NCBI GenBank assembly: GCA_018679295.1
Contig: JAHHLP010000108.1
Location: 1-10,900 of the forward strand
Direction of reading: 5' to 3'
Source: Rhodothermia bacterium
GTDB lineage: Bacteria > Bacteroidota > Rhodothermia > Rhodothermales > JABDKH01
Length of the DNA stretch: 10,900 bases
Shown here: piece by piece, positions 7,687-10,900 of the stretch
How the letters are laid out: each line of letters opens with the position of its first letter
How positions within the stretch are numbered: the first letter of the stretch is position 1
Position numbers and translations under genes: made by a program
The notes under the pieces: model-generated
What the model was told of the DNA's origin: nothing
Database searches by the model: none
What the model saw: the letters and a program-made list of their open reading frames with translations, nothing else

Positions 7687-8883
7687 ATGAAGATCGTCGT
7701 CCACGACTATGGCGGCTACCCGTTCCCGGTGCAGCTCAGCCGTTCTCTCGCAAGTCGAGGACATGAGGTAACCCACATCTACTGCCGATCGCTGTGGACG
7801 ACGCCACGAGCCGGTCTTGAACCACGCGCAGACGATCCGCATGGACTCACAATCCGCCCGATAAAGCTGAAAGAGGATGTAAGCAAGTACTCCTTCTTCA
7901 AGCGCTGGCGCCAGGAACGATCCTACGGGCGGCTGCTGCGGGGTGCGGTCGCCGAGATCTCCCCGGACGTTGTGCTGTCGGGCAATACGCCCCTGGATGC
8001 TCAACAGGCGCTACAGGATTATTGCGCGCAAGCCGGCATTCGCTTCGTGTTTTGGCTTCAGGATGTGCTCGGGGTAGCCGCCCACCGGATCCTGCGCAAG
8101 AAGCTGCCGGTCGTGGGCCACGTCATCGGCAACCACTACATGAGGATGGAACGCCGGCAGCTGCGCGCAAGCGATGCAGTGGTCCTGATCACAGACGACT
8201 TCCGTCCGCTGATGAAAGACTGGGGCATTGACGACCACCGTATCACCGTGATCGAGAACTGGTCGCCGCTGGATCAGATGCCCGTCCGGCCGAAAGAGAA
8301 CGAGTGGTCGCAAAAGCGCGGGCTCGCGGACAAGACGTGCTTTATCTATACGGGCACTCTCGGGATGAAGCACAACCCCGAGCTTTTGCTCGAACTCGCG
8401 CTCCGATTTAGAGAGCGGAACGACTTCCGGATCGTCGTCCTCTCACAGGGGATGGGCGCAGACTGGCTGCGCGAGGAAGCGAGTCAGGAAGGCCTTCCGA
8501 ACCTCCTCGTGATGGACTACTGTCCTTTTGACGAACTTCCCGACGTGATGGGGACAGCCGCCGTTCTTGTTGCATTGCTGGAGCCAGACGCAGGAACGTA
8601 CTCCGTGCCGTCGAAAGTGTTATCGTACCTGTGCGCGGGTCGGCCACTTCTGCTGGCCGTACCCAAGGAGAATCTTGCCGCCAAAATCGTCCGCAGCGCT
8701 GAGGCGGGACTCGTTGTCGATCCGGGCGACTCATCCGCGTTTGTGCATGCGGCCGAAACACTCGTGTTGGCGGACGAGGGCATCGAGGAAATGGGGCGTC
8801 GGGCACGGGCGCACGCGGAAGAAGCTTTCAACATCGACCGAATAGCGGAGGCTTTCCTTTCGGTTCTCGTGCCGGGACAATGA
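7687..8883 (+). CDS. Glycosyltransferase, GT4-like (WbuB-type)
   Basis: A 398-residue GT-B fold glycosyltransferase, presumably cytoplasmic or peripheral at the inner membrane, adding a sugar to a lipid-linked glycan. The N-terminal acceptor half opens with KIVVHDYGGYPFPVQLSRSL and the HEVTHIY strand typical of a GT4 subgroup. The donor half begins at about 215 with FIYTGTLGMKHNPELLL and contains VPSKVLSYLCAGRPLL at 307-322. In this family a pair of glutamates eight residues apart usually contacts the donor sugar nucleotide; here the aligned positions are Tyr305 and Ser313. I recall WbuB-like members with the same PSK..SYL.AGRP pattern, so this looks like a subgroup trait rather than decay. 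The ATG start is 23 bp after the export gene, so the two are likely co-transcribed. The sugar donor and acceptor cannot be read from sequence. GC in sampled lines is about 62-63%, higher than the following genes. Confidence 0.92.
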   Translation: MKIVVHDYGGYPFPVQLSRSLASRGHEVTHIYCRSLWTTPRAGLEPRADDPHGLTIRPIKLKEDVSKYSFFKRWRQERSYGRLLRGAVAEISPDVVLSGNTPLDAQQALQDYCAQAGIRFVFWLQDVLGVAAHRILRKKLPVVGHVIGNHYMRMERRQLRASDAVVLITDDFRPLMKDWGIDDHRITVIENWSPLDQMPVRPKENEWSQKRGLADKTCFIYTGTLGMKHNPELLLELALRFRERNDFRIVVLSQGMGADWLREEASQEGLPNLLVMDYCPFDELPDVMGTAAVLVALLEPDAGTYSVPSKVLSYLCAGRPLLLAVPKENLAAKIVRSAEAGLVVDPGDSSAFVHAAETLVLADEGIEEMGRRARAHAEEAFNIDRIAEAFLSVLVPGQ

Positions 8884-8937
8884 CACGACCCGCTTCAGAC
8901 TCGCGCACCGTTCATCCGGCCGCGTTCCAGTACCTGG

Positions 8938-10104
8938 CTACACAGCCCCCGACAACAACTCATTCCATTGGGCTGTGATGATCCTGGGATGAAATACTTG
9001 CTCAAAGCGATCGCGGGCACCTCGCGCAAATCTCATCCAGTGCTCTCGGTTTGCCAGGTGATTCAGCGCGCCCGCAATTGCACCAGGGTCGCGCTGCCCG
9101 ACGAAGAGCCCGTCGCGGTCACCGACGATCATCTTTGGGATACTCGCGTGCCGTGTGGTGATTACAGGGGTGCCTGCGTTGAGTGCCTCCACAATTGATA
9201 GCGGCTGCGCCTCCGTGGGATAGTAAGTCGGAAGAACAAACACGTCCGCCTCAAGAAACAATCGCCGAACCAAGCTCCTATCGCGAACGGATCCCAGATG
9301 CCGCACGTAGCTTTCCAATCCGTACGTCTGCACTCTGTCTGCGAAATCCTTCTCGTCCTGGTCGGCCTCCCATCCACCGGCGAAGGTTGCCCGGAATCGA
9401 ATCGTTCGTTCTTTCAGGATTTGCAAAGCACGGAGCAAGTCAAGGTAGCCTTTTGACTCGATCATGTTGCTCAGAAACAGGATGTGCAAGTCCGACTTCT
9501 CCGTACCGGCTTTAATCTTGTTCTCCACCGCTGCGTCGTCAAGGAGCATGTCGGCTCCCACGGTGTTGCGCATGATGAACCGCTTTTCTGGAGGAACCCA
9601 ATCTGCACACCGTTCGGCGAGTACCTCGTCGTTGAATACCAGCCCCTGTAGTCGACCAACGAGCTTGATTGCAGTGACCCGAGTCAGCGACGACTCAAAC
9701 AGCCGGTGAAAACTGCCCCAGTGAACCACTCCCATTACGGGCTGCTTCGGGTTGAATGCGGGTGCGACCACGATCAGATCTCGAAGGTGGCCCAAAGGGC
9801 TCGGCGAAATAGCCGGCCAAACGACCGTGGCGTGCGGTCTGGATTTGAGATTCTCCCGTACTTGTCGACGATTCGCCAGGTAGTGCTTTGCGCGCGCCGG
9901 GCTGAAGCCTGACTTCCACTGAACGTAGTCACCCTCGTCGGGTGGCGAGAGATTGACACGATGGACATCCCAATCCTGCTGCATGTGTTCGGCGAACTGA
10001 GCTGTCAGGATCGACTGGCCCGTAACCGGCGGTGGAAAGAACCCAAGTACTATCAGGTCCTTTCGGCCGCCGGATTGAACAGTATTTTCGGTGTCGCTGC
10101 TCAC
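8938..10104 (-). CDS. Glycosyltransferase family 4 protein
   Basis: A 388-residue GT-B fold glycosyltransferase. The N-terminal domain has LIVLGFFPPPVTGQSILTA (17-35), the glycine/proline-rich loop common in retaining GT4 enzymes. The C-terminal donor domain has LFLSNMIESKGYLDLLRAL (209-227) and YPTEAQPLSIVEALNAGTPV (295-314), with the classical Glu298-x7-Glu306 pair intact. It is therefore expected to be active on a nucleotide-sugar donor, probably assembling a surface polysaccharide repeat unit; the exact sugar is unknown. The start is GTG at 10104: the next codons upstream reach a stop four codons further on, and the first internal ATG is 40 codons into the conserved domain. The gene converges with the previous glycosyltransferase across 54 bp, and a further glycosyltransferase on the same strand ends 75 bp upstream of its start. 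GC content of sampled lines is lower than in the plus-strand neighbour. Confidence 0.93.
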   Translation of the reverse strand: MSSDTENTVQSGGRKDLIVLGFFPPPVTGQSILTAQFAEHMQQDWDVHRVNLSPPDEGDYVQWKSGFSPARAKHYLANRRQVRENLKSRPHATVVWPAISPSPLGHLRDLIVVAPAFNPKQPVMGVVHWGSFHRLFESSLTRVTAIKLVGRLQGLVFNDEVLAERCADWVPPEKRFIMRNTVGADMLLDDAAVENKIKAGTEKSDLHILFLSNMIESKGYLDLLRALQILKERTIRFRATFAGGWEADQDEKDFADRVQTYGLESYVRHLGSVRDRSLVRRLFLEADVFVLPTYYPTEAQPLSIVEALNAGTPVITTRHASIPKMIVGDRDGLFVGQRDPGAIAGALNHLANREHWMRFARGARDRFEQVFHPRIITAQWNELLSGAV

Positions 10105-10179
10105 CGTGAGCCGGTTTCAGCGAAACGGTTTCTACCGACTCCGCAATCTTCGTCGGCCAGAACCCGCCTTAAGTACAGA

Positions 10180-10900
10180 CTAACCTGACCTTCCATCTTG
10201 CGTAGCAAATTTCAGGGCCTCTTCGATCGTGTCTATGAGGTGTTCAACGGCAAGGTGCTGCCGGCAGTACTCCAATGCGTTATCCGAGAAGCGCGGTCGA
10301 TCCTCGAGTATTCGCAAGGCTCCTGCCACTAGTGCGCCCGGCTCTCTGCGAACCATCAATCCATTTTCACCCACTACGAGCGATTCGATCTCAGGCCCGT
10401 GAAACGGCGTGTCGTCGGGAGGATCTTGCGTCAGAATCGGTACGCCGAAACTGAAGGCATGGTTAATCACGAGGCCAACATAGCCAGGGATGACCATCAC
10501 GTCCGAAGCAAAAATATGTGGGGCCAACTTGTCTGCGTCAGAGATCGAGCCGAGAAATCGGACGTGATCGTCCAACCCTTGCGCCGTTACGCTCTCTTCC
10601 ATAGATACACGCTCCGGACCATCGCCGATGATCACTAGAGTAGCCGGTTGTCGTTCCGTTATCGCCTTGATGAATGATATAAGGTCGTCGGTTCCCTTTC
10701 TGGCAACCAGCTGGCCCACGAAGACAAACGTCGGTTGATCCGGCAAACCGAGTCGCTTTCGCACTTGGCTCCGGCCCTCCTTCAACAACTTATCTCGCAA
10801 CTCGAACAGCTCTGTTGTATTCAGCGTGTTCTGTGCAACAAAAAGCCGATCAGGATCGACGTGCGTGGCGAGGACATCACGCGACCGTCTGCTGTAGCAC
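10180..10900 (-). CDS. Glycosyltransferase family 4 protein, partial (N-terminus beyond window)
   Basis: The frame is open from the right edge of the window to a TAG at 10182-10180, giving 239 visible residues: the end of the acceptor domain and the full donor domain. A TTG at 10800 is internal, because the frame continues upstream with DPDRLFVAQNTLNTTELFE, a typical GT4 interdomain segment. The donor domain has FVFVGQLVARKGTDDL, where the Arg-Lys pair normally contacts the donor phosphates, then LVIIGDGPE and VRFLGSI. In place of the usual E-x7-E it reads PGYVGLVINHAFSFGVPI, so the aligned positions are Gly and His. Downstream HGPEIESLVVGENGLMV fits a GT4 subgroup I recall with similar VGL..NHAF and HGPEIE segments. 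It is likely a surface-polysaccharide glycosyltransferase in one operon with the gene at 8938-10104. The donor sugar is unknown. Confidence 0.9.
   Translation of the reverse strand, partial: CYSRRSRDVLATHVDPDRLFVAQNTLNTTELFELRDKLLKEGRSQVRKRLGLPDQPTFVFVGQLVARKGTDDLISFIKAITERQPATLVIIGDGPERVSMEESVTAQGLDDHVRFLGSISDADKLAPHIFASDVMVIPGYVGLVINHAFSFGVPILTQDPPDDTPFHGPEIESLVVGENGLMVRREPGALVAGALRILEDRPRFSDNALEYCRQHLAVEHLIDTIEEALKFATQDGRSG

Noticed and set aside
8941..8977. Perfect 8-bp inverted repeat CACAGCCC / GGGCTGTG with a 21-base loop
   Set aside because: It lies inside the last codons of the minus-strand glycosyltransferase and has no T-tract. A few such repeats are expected by chance in a window of this size.

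Overview
The window is an ordinary-looking cell-envelope region of a Gram-negative, moderately GC-rich bacterium. LpxH, a class A penicillin-binding protein and an outer-membrane-type polysaccharide export protein point to a diderm with lipid A. Several proteins look Bacteroidota-like: the LpxH has GNHD in place of the GNRD of E. coli, and the penicillin-binding protein has the AWVGG / KRQPGSTFKPF segments and long linker I associate with that phylum. The GC content and few A/T-rich signals suggest a Rhodothermota (Rhodothermia)-type lineage rather than a classical low-GC Bacteroidota. This placement is inferred from remembered family features, not from a search.

Layout. Positions 1-1297, minus strand: two rhomboid intramembrane serine proteases in tandem, the second running off the left edge. 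Positions 1298-1424: divergent intergenic region. Positions 1425-4739, plus strand: an LpxH-type UDP-2,3-diacylglucosamine diphosphatase and a class A penicillin-binding protein, 39 bp apart, serving outer-membrane and peptidoglycan synthesis. Positions 4740-4818: convergent gap with a hairpin. Positions 4819-5673, minus strand: ispE of the non-mevalonate isoprenoid pathway, which feeds the undecaprenyl carrier used by both peptidoglycan and surface polysaccharides. Positions 5674-5881: divergent intergenic region. Positions 5882-8883, plus strand: a large multi-SLBB polysaccharide export protein followed 23 bp later by a GT4-type glycosyltransferase. Positions 8938-10900, minus strand: two more GT4-type glycosyltransferases converging on that pair, the last one cut by the right edge.

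The right third is probably the edge of an exopolysaccharide or O-antigen locus: export protein plus at least three glycosyltransferases. No copolymerase, flippase, polymerase or sugar-nucleotide enzyme is visible, so the product cannot be named. Hand-counted base composition drops from about 62-63% GC in the plus-strand glycosyltransferase to about 47-58% in the minus-strand pair, consistent with a patchwork locus. I see no tRNA, rRNA, CRISPR array, insertion sequence or phage gene, and no convincing undescribed system. The observations worth a second look are variant residues in two glycosyltransferases, the unusual C-terminus of the export protein, and a C-terminal extension on LpxH.
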